Positions 15,296 to 24,633 of a stretch of 32,090 nt of DNA are shown piece by piece. The notes beneath the pieces are model-generated. The model saw only the letters and a list, made by a program, of their open reading frames with translations. It was not told the origin of the DNA and made no database searches. Source of the stretch: Fibrobacter succinogenes (GTDB taxonomy: Bacteria > Fibrobacterota > Fibrobacteria > Fibrobacterales > Fibrobacteraceae); the NCBI GenBank assembly GCA_902794535.1, contig CADBHQ010000044.1:1-32090 (forward strand). Reading direction: 5' to 3'. Numbering within the stretch: the first letter of the stretch is position 1; the number at the start of each line of letters is the position of its first letter. The position numbers and the translations under genes are program-made.

Positions 15296-16609
15296 CTAAG
15301 ATGCCTTTTTGCGACTTTTCTTTGCCGTTTCGGCACCAGCATTAAGAGCAACAGTCTTGTCCGCAGACTTTTTTTCGGGAGCCTTGAGACCGTTCTTCAC
15401 GATTTCAGCGGTCACCACGAATTCCTTGTTGCCAGAACCCGGCATTTCAAACATGGCCTTCTGCAAGGTCTTTTCCATCACAGAGCGGAGCCCGCGGGCA
15501 CCTGTCTTGCGGACCATCGTTTCGCGGACAATTTCCTTGAGGGCATCGTCGTCAAATTTGAGCTCGATTCCGTCCATTTCGAACAGGCTCTTGTACTGCT
15601 TCACGAGAGCGTTCTTCGGCTGGGTCAAAATATTCAGGAGCGCGGCTTCGTCGAGTTCTTCGAGAGCTACAGCCACAGGCAAGCGGCCCACGATTTCAGG
15701 AATCAGACCGAACTGAATCAGGTCATCGGGTTCCAAGAGCTTGAAGAGTTCGCTGAGCGAGTTTTCTTCGGCGCTACGGATGTCGGCGCCAAAGCCCATG
15801 CCACCCGTATTCACGCGGCGAGAAATAATCTTGTCCAGCGTTTCGAAGGCGCCACCGCAAATGAACAAGATGTTCTTGGTATTCACCTGCACCAGCGGCT
15901 GTTCCGGATGCTTACGGCCTCCCTTCGGCGGAACTGCAGCAACCGTACCTTCCAAAAGCTTCAAAAGACCCTGCTGCACGCCTTCGCCACTTACGTCGCG
16001 AGTAATAGAGGGGTTGGCCGTCTTACGGGCAATTTTATCAATTTCATCGATAAAGATAATACCGCGTTCGGCGCGGGCCACATCGTAATCGGCAGCCTGC
16101 AACAGGCGCACGATAATGCTGTCCACATCTTCGCCCACATAACCAGCTTCAGTCAGCACGGTAGCGTCGGCAATAGTAAAGGGCACATCCAGGAAGCGCG
16201 CCATGGTCTGAGCCAAGAGCGTCTTACCCGAACCAGTCGGACCCACCAACAGCAAGTTCGATTTTTCGACTTCTTGCGCATCGGGGTGAGCCTGCTTGTA
16301 GCGCAGGCGCTTGTAGTGGTTGTACACCGCCACAGAAAGGGCGGTCTTCGCCTGATCCTGGCCAATCACGTATTCGTCCAGGTGCGCCTTGATTTCGGTC
16401 GGGAGCGGGAGCGGTTTCGAAGAAGCTTCGGCAGCAGCAGATTCCTGCTTGGCGCGCACGCGGTCTTCTTCGATAATGCGGTGACACATCGCAACGCAGT
16501 CGCTACAAATCTGTACGCCTGCGCCCGTAATCATCTTCTCGACGCGTTCTGCGGGCTTGCCGCAAAAACTACACGTAACCGTCGGGTGATTTTTCCCGCT
16601 ACGATACAT
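15296..16609 (-). CDS. clpX: ATP-dependent Clp protease ATP-binding subunit ClpX
   Basis: ClpX unfolds substrates and feeds them to ClpP. The 437-residue protein has the N-terminal zinc domain with Cys13, Cys16, Cys35 and Cys38, Walker A GPTGSGKT (about 127-134), the pore loop GYVGEDVD, Walker [10 protein letters not shown] and the C-terminal arginine-finger region [16 protein letters not shown]. The loop that docks on ClpP reads MGF (in GGMGFGADI) instead of the usual IGF. The ATG overlaps the clpP stop codon (TAATG), so translation is probably coupled. The C-terminus is rich in Lys and Ala. Confidence 0.97.
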   Translation of the reverse strand: MYRSGKNHPTVTCSFCGKPAERVEKMITGAGVQICSDCVAMCHRIIEEDRVRAKQESAAAEASSKPLPLPTEIKAHLDEYVIGQDQAKTALSVAVYNHYKRLRYKQAHPDAQEVEKSNLLLVGPTGSGKTLLAQTMARFLDVPFTIADATVLTEAGYVGEDVDSIIVRLLQAADYDVARAERGIIFIDEIDKIARKTANPSITRDVSGEGVQQGLLKLLEGTVAAVPPKGGRKHPEQPLVQVNTKNILFICGGAFETLDKIISRRVNTGGMGFGADIRSAEENSLSELFKLLEPDDLIQFGLIPEIVGRLPVAVALEELDEAALLNILTQPKNALVKQYKSLFEMDGIELKFDDDALKEIVRETMVRKTGARGLRSVMEKTLQKAMFEMPGSGNKEFVVTAEIVKNGLKAPEKKSADKTVALNAGAETAKKSRKKAS

Positions 16610-17199
16610 TAAATGCCCTCTTTACGCGGAACAAAAATTTCATCGATGACACCGAAGGCCTTTGCTTCTTCGGGGCCCATATAGAAATCGCGGTCGGTCT
16701 TTTCGCGGACTTCGTCAATCGACTTGCCGGTATGCTTGGCAACGATTTCGGCCAAGGTTTCCTTGGTGCGCACGATTTCTTTTGCGGTAATCTGGATATC
16801 GGTCGACTGACCGGTAGCAGCGCCAGACGGCTGGTGAAGCATAATGCGGGAGTGCGGGAGCGCGTAACGCTTGCCCTTGGTACCTGCCGCAAGCAACACT
16901 GCAGCCATCGAAGCGCAGTTACCAATGCAGATGGTCGCAATGTTCGGGCGAACATGCTGCATGGTGTCATAAATGGCAAGCCCTGCCGACACGTAACCAC
17001 CCGGGCTGTTGATGTACAGCGTGATATCCTTTTCCGGATTCTCGTATTCAAGGAAAATCAACTGGGCCATGACGTTGTTCGCCACTTCGTCGTTAATCGG
17101 AGTGCCCAAGAAGATAATACGTTCCTTAAGGAGACGGGAATAGATATCGTAGGCGCGTTCACCGCGTCCGGTGGTCTCAATGACGGTAGGGATGATCAT
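16609..17199 (-). CDS. clpP: ATP-dependent Clp protease proteolytic subunit ClpP
   Basis: ClpP is the serine peptidase of the ClpXP complex. The 196-residue protein carries the complete triad: Ser97 in GNCASMA, His122 in MLHQPSG and Asp171 in [26 protein letters not shown] at 62-80 is the family signature. The N-terminus [20 protein letters not shown] is the usual one, with little or no propeptide. It lies 12 bases after tig and overlaps clpX by one base, so tig-clpP-clpX is one operon. Confidence 0.98.
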   Translation of the reverse strand: MIIPTVIETTGRGERAYDIYSRLLKERIIFLGTPINDEVANNVMAQLIFLEYENPEKDITLYINSPGGYVSAGLAIYDTMQHVRPNIATICIGNCASMAAVLLAAGTKGKRYALPHSRIMLHQPSGAATGQSTDIQITAKEIVRTKETLAEIVAKHTGKSIDEVREKTDRDFYMGPEEAKAFGVIDEIFVPRKEGI

Positions 17200-17211
17200 T
17201 CAGTATACCTC

Positions 17212-18434
17212 TTACTTGTTTTCTTCAGCAGCCGGGCGGATACCAACGATGAAGTCGGCAGCCATCTGAACACGGAGTTCGTCGCGGAGCTGGTTGATAC
17301 GGCCGGACTGACGGAAGTGGCCCTTGAGGGTTTCGAAGTCCACGTGGTAAGCGTCAGCCATCTGCTTCAGGCGAGCATCGACGTCAGCCTGAGCCGGCTT
17401 GATCTTTTCCTTGGTGGCGATGAAGTCGAGAATGCGGTGCTTCTTGATTTCACGGATAGCTTCCGGAGTAAGGCCGTTCAGCTGTTCTTCAGTCGGTTCC
17501 ACCACGTCCTTTTCGCTCTGGGCGTTGCGGTTCAGCGTCCACTTGATGAGGTCATAAACGCGAGCCTTCGGCACTTCGAACGGGTTGGCTTCGATAATCT
17601 TGTCGATAGCTTCGTTGATAGCCTTGTTCTTGGCAGCGTCCTGCTTCTGGTTAGCGAGGCCTTCGGCGAGGTTGTTCTTCAGGTCTTCGACATCCTTCAC
17701 GCCAATCTGCTTGCAGAATTCTTCGTCCATGGTCGGCGGAACAATTTCGCGCACGTCGGTGACTTCGACCTTGAACTGGGCGGTCTTGCCGCGGTAACGT
17801 TCGTCCTTGTGGTCATCCGGGTACTTGAAGTTGATTTCCTTGGTTTCGCCGGCAGAAGCACCCGTGAGGCCTTCGTCGAATCCCGGAGAGGCAGATTCGC
17901 CGAGGAGGGAACGGAATTCCTTGTTTTCCGGGAGTTCCTGCTTTTCGCCGTCGATCACGACTTCGATGTAGTTACCGACCACAACGTCACCCTTCTGGGC
18001 AGCGCGGTCCACGTGTTCGTCCTTGCTCCACATCTGGATCAAGCGGTCGTATTCGGCCTGGACTTCTTCTTCGTGAACGGCGGTCTGCGGAACGGTGATA
18101 CCCGTGTCAGCATAACCCTTAATGTCGATTTCCGGATCCATTTCGACTTCGACCTTCAGTGCGATGTCGTTCGTCTTGTCGTCGTTGAATTCAACAACCT
18201 TCATCTGGCCAACCGGAATGATATTGGCGTTCTTGAGCGCTTCCTGAACGAGCTTGTTCACAACTTCATCCACAGCTTCCTGACGGATTGCGCCGCCGAA
18301 CTGCTTCAGGATCATTGCCTTCGGCACCATGCCCTGGCGGAAACCCTTCATGGAGACCTGCTGAGGTCTGCCTGCGGGATGGTGATTTCGAGGGTGCGCA
18401 CGGTTGCGCTTGTTTCTTTGATTTCTACGCTCAT
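17212..18434 (-). CDS. tig: Trigger factor, with a frameshift and short deletion near the N-terminus
   Basis: Trigger factor is the ribosome-bound chaperone and prolyl isomerase. The true start is the ATG at 18434 (CGGAG site before it), encoding MSVEIKETSATVRTLEITIP; this frame stops at 18348 after 28 codons. The body lies in another frame, 17212-18351, beginning with the ribosome-docking signature GFRQGMVP, then the FKBP-type domain (KGDVVVGNYIEVVIDGE to VEVTDVREIVPP) and the C-terminal chaperone domain. Compared with E. coli, about 12 residues between the first strand and GFR are missing. An out-of-frame loss of about 34-37 bases at a CAGCAG repeat fits. As written, the body might be made from the ATG at 18351, which overlaps the stop (ATGA), but without the N-terminal strand. 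Confidence 0.87.
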
Positions 18435-18472
18435 ATGAACTCCGAGAGTCGGTTAAAAAGTATTGAAAAACA

Positions 18473-18552
18473 TGCGAGAGGAGGGAGTCGAACCCTCACA
18501 CCGAAGTGCCAGATCCTAAGTCTGGTGCGTCTGCCAATTCCGCCACTCTCGC
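18473..18552 (-). tRNA. tRNA-Leu (anticodon UAG)
   Basis: An 80-nt class II tRNA on the minus strand with acceptor stem GCGAGAG/CTCTCGC, anticodon stem-loop CCAGA-CTTAGGA-TCTGG (anticodon UAG), variable arm CACTTCGGTG and T arm GAGGGTTCGACTCCCTC. The discriminator is A and CCA is not encoded. It lies 38 bases before the tig start and may be co-transcribed with tig-clpP-clpX. Confidence 0.96.
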
Positions 18553-18563
18553 GATTTTGCACC

Positions 18564-18571
18564 CAAAGATA
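18564..18571 (-). promoter_or_regulatory. TAnnTTTG element before tRNA-Leu
   Basis: TATCTTTG on the minus strand stands 11 bases before the tRNA-Leu 5' end, at the place expected for the promoter of the tRNA-Leu-tig unit. It is identical to the element before lon. No clear -35 is seen. The remainder of 18572-18647 holds nothing else recognisable. Confidence 0.5.
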
Positions 18572-18647
18572 CAAAATTTTTCATTTCCCGATATCTCCAT
18601 TCACCTTATTTATCATTAGTAATGGCGATTTTGTAAAAGAAAGATGC

Positions 18648-18655
18648 TAATTTTA
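18648..18655 (+). promoter_or_regulatory. -10-like element just before the acyltransferase gene
   Basis: TAATTTTA ends four bases before the ATG at 18660 and differs from TAnnTTTG only in the last base. It suggests a leaderless start. No -35 partner is clear. Confidence 0.35.
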
Positions 18656-18659
18656 GGTT

Positions 18660-19643
18660 ATGGAAATCACACCGACCAAAAGACAACTCTACCCTGATAT
18701 CGCCTGCGGTTTTCTGATTATCCACATGATATTTGGCCACATCACGCAACATGCGGGGCTGTGGCAAGGGCAACAAACCCTGTACTCTTTTTGGTGCAGC
18801 CTGATATTTTTCATGATGCCCTGGTTTTTCTTTAAAGCCGGAATGTTCTTTCGTGAAAAGCCCACCTTTGTCGAAATCAAGGCTTCGGCAAAAAGGCTCC
18901 TAATTCCCTTCGTGCTATTTTCACTCTGCGGTGCATGCCTCGAATATGCTGCCAAAATGAGCCACGAAGGCTTTACGACCGCCGGATTCATTCGAGATAA
19001 CCTGCACGCTCTCCTTATGGGAGGCGCCCTCGAAAGCAACCCGCCGCTTTGGTTCCTGTTCAGCCTCTTTTTTGCAAGAATCATTTTCAACATTCTCTTC
19101 AAGAAACTGCCCGACTACATCATCGCCATTATCGGACTTCTCGTCGCATGTGCCTTTATGTACGCACCCCTGAACCTGCCCCATTATTTCGGGAATATTT
19201 TCGCAGGTCTATTTTTCCTTGCGGCAGGCCATTTCTTAAAAGACAAGCAATTCAAGCTTTCATTCCTGATAGGCGCCATCGTGACATTCTTCGCCGTTTA
19301 TGCCCTCGACTTTCCTCAAGTCGACATGCACCTCCACAAAATCTTTAGCGGCACCTATCTCCTGTGGCTCCCGGCATCTCTTGCAGGCATCGTTATTCTC
19401 GACCATATCGCAAAAATCCGCCTGGTCGAAAAAATAAGACTGCAAGTTATCGGCAAAGATTCCATGACCTATTACGTGTTGCACTGGCTCGTAATAGTAT
19501 GCGCCTCAATTGTCGTTAAAAGAATATGGCCCGAGGCGTCCCCAGAATTAAAGGTCGCGCTCTACACAATCGCCTGCGTTATAACGCTCCCCCTCGCAAA
19601 CTTATTCTACAAGCGTGCAAGCAAGCGATTCCATAAGGAATAG
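18660..19643 (+). CDS. Membrane O-acyltransferase, acyltransferase 3 family (first copy)
   Basis: The 327-residue product is an integral membrane protein with about ten hydrophobic segments. It has the layout of the acyltransferase 3 family: an opening helix with LYPDIACGFLIIHMIFGH, where the His of the family lies at the end of helix 1, then FFMMPWFFFKAGMFF and repeated helices to the end. Such enzymes transfer acetyl or other acyl groups onto cell-surface sugars. Its place beside a polysaccharide locus fits modification of that polymer. It overlaps the converging second acyltransferase gene by 37 bases. The acyl donor and acceptor are unknown. Confidence 0.85.
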   Translation: MEITPTKRQLYPDIACGFLIIHMIFGHITQHAGLWQGQQTLYSFWCSLIFFMMPWFFFKAGMFFREKPTFVEIKASAKRLLIPFVLFSLCGACLEYAAKMSHEGFTTAGFIRDNLHALLMGGALESNPPLWFLFSLFFARIIFNILFKKLPDYIIAIIGLLVACAFMYAPLNLPHYFGNIFAGLFFLAAGHFLKDKQFKLSFLIGAIVTFFAVYALDFPQVDMHLHKIFSGTYLLWLPASLAGIVILDHIAKIRLVEKIRLQVIGKDSMTYYVLHWLVIVCASIVVKRIWPEASPELKVALYTIACVITLPLANLFYKRASKRFHKE

Positions 19644-20710
19644 GCTTTTTCCGAAATCCAGATTTCAAGCGCCGATACATGCAGCAGCTTGAACAATAGC
19701 CTGCGAACCCATTCCAAAAGAGAACAGCCCAAGTAGACCGATACAACAATTGCTACAAACCAAGGCGCCGCCTTATAAAGCGGGAGTTCTACCAAGTAGG
19801 CAAAAGGAGCTTCACCAAACAAAGTCCAAAGCATCGGCTGCATGTGTATCAGGTACACACCAAAAGCAAGCGGCGAGAGGAACTTCACAAGAGTCAAAGC
19901 AATCTTGCCCAAGTTGATTCGAGAGAACAAAATCAAAAGCATTACCGAGGCCGCAATAATCGTCGGCGAAGTATATTCTAGCAACACATTGGTATGTGCA
20001 TTTTCGTCACCTGTCAAGCGAACCGACAAATAAGCGAGTCCAAATTTCACAATCCAGTTGCATGCAATTGCCCCGCCGAAAACAACCGCATAAAAGCGGG
20101 CGCGCCTATTCTGCAACAACCCATGATGGCGAATCGCCGCCCCGAGAATATACATCACGATTAGCCACAAGGCGCTATAACCGTTCATCGTATAGAAGAC
20201 ATCACTATCGACAAGTGTCGGCAAAATCGAAAGCAGCACAAACACAATCGCAAGGAACTTCACAACAGTCTCTTTAGAGGCGCCAAGCACAAAGCGCTGC
20301 ATAAACGGCATAAAGAAGAACATCAGGAAATACGCCGAGAAATACCAGTACCGCTCAAAAAGAACCGGAAGTCCCGACTTTAAAATATCGCCAACACCGA
20401 ATACACCCGGGCACAAGAAATACAACAACAGCGCAATGCCCAAAGAATAGAATTCCACCTGGAACCAAAGCGCCACAATATTTTTAAGCTTAAAAGTCGA
20501 GTAGATTCCCACGTAACCCGAAATCAGTGCATAACAGTTGACCGCACAAAGAATCAGGTTTTCAAGTCCCCATGCCGCATAGTAATTCGGCGAGCCGTAG
20601 GGAACATGTCCTAAAATGCCACCAGCCCCCAGGACATGGAGCATGACAATCATCTGCATCGAAACAATGCGCAATAAATCAATGCCATAATTCCTTTTGT
20701 TTTCAGTCAT
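19607..20710 (-). CDS. Membrane O-acyltransferase, acyltransferase 3 family (second copy)
   Basis: The 367-residue product starts at the ATG at 20710 (MTENKRNYGIDLLRIVSMQMIVMLHVLG), which is the usual N-terminus of the family. The reading frame is open further upstream, but that stretch is antisense to the adjacent glycosyltransferase gene and is not family-like. About ten membrane helices follow, with LMFFFMPFMQRF and FGVYLIHMQPML near the end, where the His is typical. It most likely acetylates a sugar of the surface polysaccharide. It is divergent from the glycosyltransferase gene and converges with the first acyltransferase gene. The two copies are distant in sequence, so this is not a recent duplication. 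Confidence 0.88.
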   Translation of the reverse strand: MTENKRNYGIDLLRIVSMQMIVMLHVLGAGGILGHVPYGSPNYYAAWGLENLILCAVNCYALISGYVGIYSTFKLKNIVALWFQVEFYSLGIALLLYFLCPGVFGVGDILKSGLPVLFERYWYFSAYFLMFFFMPFMQRFVLGASKETVVKFLAIVFVLLSILPTLVDSDVFYTMNGYSALWLIVMYILGAAIRHHGLLQNRRARFYAVVFGGAIACNWIVKFGLAYLSVRLTGDENAHTNVLLEYTSPTIIAASVMLLILFSRINLGKIALTLVKFLSPLAFGVYLIHMQPMLWTLFGEAPFAYLVELPLYKAAPWFVAIVVSVYLGCSLLEWVRRLLFKLLHVSALEIWISEKAYSLWNRLLARL

Positions 20711-20755
20711 CGTCAATCTTTCTAGGGGTTTATTTTTGTAAATTACTTCTATAAA

Positions 20756-20761
20756 TATAAT
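20756..20761 (+). promoter_or_regulatory. TATAAT box of the glycosyltransferase-flippase unit
   Basis: A perfect TATAAT ends 12 bases before the ATG at 20774. The hexamer 17 bases upstream is TTTTTG, a weak -35. The predicted leader is only about six bases and has no ribosome binding site. Confidence 0.5.
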
Positions 20762-20773
20762 AGAAAATTTCTT

Positions 20774-21850
20774 ATGCCTAAAGTCAGTGTCATTGTTCCC
20801 GCCTACAATACATGCGATTCCTTTTTCAGGAAGTGTATTGAAAGTCTTGTAGGCCAGACACTCAAGGATATCGAAATCATCGTCATCGACGACGGCTCCA
20901 CCCCGGAACAAGGTAATGATGCTCCCTGCGTGAAGCTAGCAAAGCAATACGCAAGCGCCGATTCGCGAATCAAGTTTTTGCAGCAAGACCACAAAGGCGT
21001 TTCCGAAGCCCGCAACCTGGGCATTCAAAAAGCCACTGGCGAATACACCGTATTCCTCGATTCCGACGATTGGTTCGACACTGTCGCTCTAGAATCACTC
21101 TATAATTTCGCGAGCACGCAAAAGTCCGATATCACGATATTCGAAAACTATCGCGACACCGAAAATTCATGCCAGGCATTCAAGGCATTTGACAGCGACA
21201 TCAAAATTTTTGAAAACGACAACCTTGCCGAACTCATCAAGAACGCGGTCCAGACAAATCCCCTGCATTGTGGCATTATCATCGGAGTATGCTGCAAGTT
21301 CTACCGCAGCGATTTCCTGAAAAGCAATAATCTGATTTTCCGCAAGGGAATCTCGCTCGGCGAAGATAGATTATTCTTCTTGAACGCCTTATGCAAGCGC
21401 CCGAGACTTTCGTATCTATCTAGGCCATTCTATCATTACCGCGAATCCGAAGGTTCCCTGTCGCAAGCGCTCCGTAAAGATTTTGGCGCCCTTGTAGCCA
21501 ACAGCGAAAAGATCATTGGCGAGCTACCCCTCTGCGATATTTATGGTATCGACAGAACCCGCTACCTTTCGTGGCTATACACAGACATGTCGCGAATCGT
21601 GTATGCATCGCTCATTCAATATTACTTGAATCCGCAAAACAAGGAATCGTTCTTTGAGTCGCGCAAGAACTTCCTTGAATTTATAAACCTCGATGCAACC
21701 CAAAGGGCCCTCGAAAATTATAACCAGGACGCGTTCACGCAAAGGGACCGTTTCAAGTTCTTCCTCTGCAAGCATAAACTGTTCTCCGCATTGTACCTGT
21801 TCAAGATTAAGCTTTCGCTGCAAAGAAAAATTCTATGCCGTCACAAGTAA
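20774..21850 (+). CDS. Glycosyltransferase family 2
   Basis: The 358-residue product has the GT-A fold signature of family 2: VSVIVPAYNT at 4-13, the nucleotide-sugar site IDDGS at 38-42, the acceptor-side GVSEARNLGI at 75-84 and the metal-binding DSDD at 96-99. The C-terminal half is less conserved and may carry membrane-associating helices (KFFLCKHKLFSALYLFKIKL). It should add one sugar to the lipid-linked repeat unit on the cytoplasmic face of the membrane. The sugar cannot be named. The flippase gene overlaps its 3' end by 16 bases. Confidence 0.93.
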   Translation: MPKVSVIVPAYNTCDSFFRKCIESLVGQTLKDIEIIVIDDGSTPEQGNDAPCVKLAKQYASADSRIKFLQQDHKGVSEARNLGIQKATGEYTVFLDSDDWFDTVALESLYNFASTQKSDITIFENYRDTENSCQAFKAFDSDIKIFENDNLAELIKNAVQTNPLHCGIIIGVCCKFYRSDFLKSNNLIFRKGISLGEDRLFFLNALCKRPRLSYLSRPFYHYRESEGSLSQALRKDFGALVANSEKIIGELPLCDIYGIDRTRYLSWLYTDMSRIVYASLIQYYLNPQNKESFFESRKNFLEFINLDATQRALENYNQDAFTQRDRFKFFLCKHKLFSALYLFKIKLSLQRKILCRHK

Positions 21851-23367
21851 ACAAACGTATCGCAAAGAATACCCTGTTTCTTTATATACGCATGGCGTTC
21901 ACGCTTGTGGTGTCTTTGTACACCTCGAGAATCGTGTTGAAGTACCTGGGCATTTCGGACTTCGGTATTTTTGAAATTGTCGGAAGCATTACCGCATCGT
22001 TTTCGTTCCTGATTGCCTCGATGACACTTGCCACGCAGCGCTACCTGAATTTTACGCTCGGGCAAAATGACAGCGCCAAGGTATCTAAAGTATTTTCGAC
22101 CGCGCTGAATATCCACATCGGAATTTCTCTCGTGCTTTTGTTGCTCGCCGAAACAGTCGGGCTCTATTTCTTGAACTATCACTTGAACATTCCCGAAGGG
22201 CGAATGACAGCCGCCAATATCGTCTACCAATTCTCAGTCGGCAGCACTCTTCTTGGAATCGTCTTCATTCCCTATAACGCCCTAATTATCGCTCACGAAA
22301 AAATGTCCTTTATCGCAGGCATCAGTATCGTGAACGCCATCCTTCGCTTGATTATCGTCTACCTGCTTGTCATCATCGATTCCGATAAGCTTACCGCCTA
22401 CGCCGCCCTCGCATTCGTCGTCGCCATGACGGTGCAGGCCTCGTATGCCTTTTACAGCAGGCGCCACTTCAAGGAACACTGCACCTATAAATTGGAACGC
22501 GACAAGGCGCTCCTCAAAGAAATGGTATCGTTCTCCGGCTGGTGCACTTTTGGTGGCGTCACGGCCATCTGCAAGTCGCAGGGCATCAACTTCATCTTGA
22601 ACATTTTCCACGGCGTCACCTTGAACGCCGCCATGGGTATTGCCAACCGAGTGGCTGAAGCAACCAACCAGCTTGTCGCAAGTTTCCAAACCGCAAGCAA
22701 CCCGCAAATTGTCAAGCAATATTCGTGCGGTGAATTTGATTCGCTTTCCACGCTCGTCATCAGGGTTTCCAAGTTTTCGTATTTCCTGATGCTGCTCGTA
22801 TCAATTCCCTTGATTCTCAATACCGAATTCATCTTCAAGATTTGGCTTGTCGAAGTTCCCGAATACGCGCCCGAATTTGTCAAATGGATGATTCTCTTTG
22901 TCTTGACTGATTCGATTGCCGGGCCCCAATGGATGTCCATTCTCGCAACAGGCAAGGTCCGCAACTACTACCTGATTGAAACCGCAATTACGGCGCTCAA
23001 CATTCCGCTCTGCATTCTGTTGCTATACTTCCACTATTCACCGGTGTACGTTTTCATTGTGCGCTTTGCCGTGAACCTGATCGTTCTCTTTTGGCGCGCC
23101 GTCTACATGCAAGACAAAATCCAGTTGCCCTTCAAGTGCTATCTGAAAAAAGTCGTGGCCCCGATTATCGCCGTCTCTATTTCGGCAGGCGCCATATCGA
23201 TTGCCGCCTCGAACATTCCTGTTCAAGGCGTTGTCAGGTTCTTCGTTCTTTCGGCAATTTCAGTTCTTGCGGTCACAGCCGCGACATGGATTCTCGGGCT
23301 CGATTCCAACGAACGCAAATCTTGCAAGTCGCTAATTCTGGCTAAGCTCGGGCTCTCTCGCCAGTAA
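21835..23367 (+). CDS. Polysaccharide flippase, Wzx-like (MOP superfamily)
   Basis: The 510-residue product has 12-14 predicted membrane helices and opens with KRIAKNTLFLYIRMAFTLVV followed by SLYTSRIVLKYLGISDFGIF, the usual start of the O-antigen flippase group in Bacteroidota and relatives. It should move the lipid-linked repeat unit across the inner membrane. It overlaps the glycosyltransferase gene by 16 bases, so both are translated from one mRNA, and converges on the polymerase gene with a 36-base overlap. Confidence 0.9.
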   Translation: MPSQVNKRIAKNTLFLYIRMAFTLVVSLYTSRIVLKYLGISDFGIFEIVGSITASFSFLIASMTLATQRYLNFTLGQNDSAKVSKVFSTALNIHIGISLVLLLLAETVGLYFLNYHLNIPEGRMTAANIVYQFSVGSTLLGIVFIPYNALIIAHEKMSFIAGISIVNAILRLIIVYLLVIIDSDKLTAYAALAFVVAMTVQASYAFYSRRHFKEHCTYKLERDKALLKEMVSFSGWCTFGGVTAICKSQGINFILNIFHGVTLNAAMGIANRVAEATNQLVASFQTASNPQIVKQYSCGEFDSLSTLVIRVSKFSYFLMLLVSIPLILNTEFIFKIWLVEVPEYAPEFVKWMILFVLTDSIAGPQWMSILATGKVRNYYLIETAITALNIPLCILLLYFHYSPVYVFIVRFAVNLIVLFWRAVYMQDKIQLPFKCYLKKVVAPIIAVSISAGAISIAASNIPVQGVVRFFVLSAISVLAVTAATWILGLDSNERKSCKSLILAKLGLSRQ

Positions 23368-24624
23368 GCGTTTCTTGCAAATCAGTCCCATCATGATTGC
23401 AATATAGACCCACAGCCACACGTGGGCAAACTTGAAGCCGGCCGCAAAGAAACTCCAGCCGACATAGTAAATCGAAAACGACATCAGCATGAACATCTGC
23501 GGCGTGCAACGGCTGCACATTCTTTCGTACAAGAACGACATCAAGAACGATACCGCAAACGGGAAAAATATACAGCCTGCCATGCCGAAGTTTTTATAGA
23601 CTTCCCACAAGTAGCTCACCGTATTATAGCCATACACTTTTTGAATGCGGCTATTGAACATGTCGTCCCAGCCATACGATTTTCTAAACGAAGCCGGAAT
23701 GCCAGAATATTCAATAAAGACACCCGCCATATCCAGGCCATACGTATACGGGTGAATTTCCCTATCAGACGGTGGATTGATAGCATAGTCCAAATTCCAG
23801 TAGTTGTTCGCTACGTAGTCATAGGGCAATTTCATCATGTATTCCAAGCCCATGCCTTCGAGTGAATCGTCGGCATACTGTGAACGCATCATGCCCACCA
23901 CCACAAACGACGACACCGCAAGCAACAGGACCGTTACAACCGCTTTCACGGGAATCTTCTTTTTCAAATAGTTGAAAAGAATGAAGCTAGAACCCAAGCA
24001 CAAAAACAGCGAGTTACGGCCCGGGTAAACGCAAACCGAAAGCGTAATTACACCGACAGCCATAATAAACGAAAGAATGCGAATCCATTTATAAGGGTTA
24101 ATCGACTTGAAAGATGCCACCATGAGCGCAACAACCACAATCGGCGAACTCGCATACGAAACGTTGGCAAATACAGAAGTTTCGGTATTCGCTTCAAGCG
24201 TTTTCTTGCCAATACTAAACAAGTAAAAACCGCCAATGGCTCGCGCCACAAGAAGCGCACCCATCACGAATAAAATCGTGAGCAAAATCGATATCGCAAA
24301 ATGCAGTTTCCAGTTATACGTGGCAGAAATTTCTTGCAAGCGCGACCGTTCTATCTTATGCCTCTCGGGGCTTACAATGTAGTAGACCGTCGACCCTAAA
24401 ATAAAGGCAGCAAGGGCGCCAAGCCAGACAAACCACGTTACCGCGGTAAAATCAGTCATGGCACGACTAATCTTGAGGTAAGCAATCCCCAAGGTCATCG
24501 ATTGACAAAAGACATAGAAAACAGTCGGATGAAAGAGATCCCTCTTGAGTATCCCTACATAGAGAATGCAGAGCAGCGCAATAGACGCACACGCAATCGA
24601 AACTAAATAGTCTTCCACCGGCAA
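23332..24624 (-). CDS. Oligosaccharide repeat-unit polymerase, Wzy-like
   Basis: The 430-residue product has about twelve membrane helices and a long extracytoplasmic loop (about 270-350), which contains a Tyr-rich segment PYDYVANNYWNLDYAI and HPYTYGLDMAG, as in the O-antigen polymerase-type families. The motif YPGRNSLFLCLGSS in the middle fits the family. It should polymerise repeat units on the periplasmic side. It lies nine bases after the chain-length gene and belongs to the minus-strand unit of export pore, chain-length protein and polymerase. No terminator follows; the 3' end overlaps the flippase gene. Confidence 0.83.
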   Translation of the reverse strand: MPVEDYLVSIACASIALLCILYVGILKRDLFHPTVFYVFCQSMTLGIAYLKISRAMTDFTAVTWFVWLGALAAFILGSTVYYIVSPERHKIERSRLQEISATYNWKLHFAISILLTILFVMGALLVARAIGGFYLFSIGKKTLEANTETSVFANVSYASSPIVVVALMVASFKSINPYKWIRILSFIMAVGVITLSVCVYPGRNSLFLCLGSSFILFNYLKKKIPVKAVVTVLLLAVSSFVVVGMMRSQYADDSLEGMGLEYMMKLPYDYVANNYWNLDYAINPPSDREIHPYTYGLDMAGVFIEYSGIPASFRKSYGWDDMFNSRIQKVYGYNTVSYLWEVYKNFGMAGCIFFPFAVSFLMSFLYERMCSRCTPQMFMLMSFSIYYVGWSFFAAGFKFAHVWLWVYIAIMMGLICKKRLLAREPELSQN

Positions 24625-24633
24625 CCTTGTGGA

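Noticed and set aside
16732..18438. Plus-strand open frame of 568 codons opposite clpP and tig
   Set aside because: Antisense of two conserved genes; no domain, no ribosome binding site.
20711..20911. Upstream extension of the second acyltransferase frame
   Set aside because: The added 67 residues are antisense to the glycosyltransferase gene and the family N-terminus begins at 20710.
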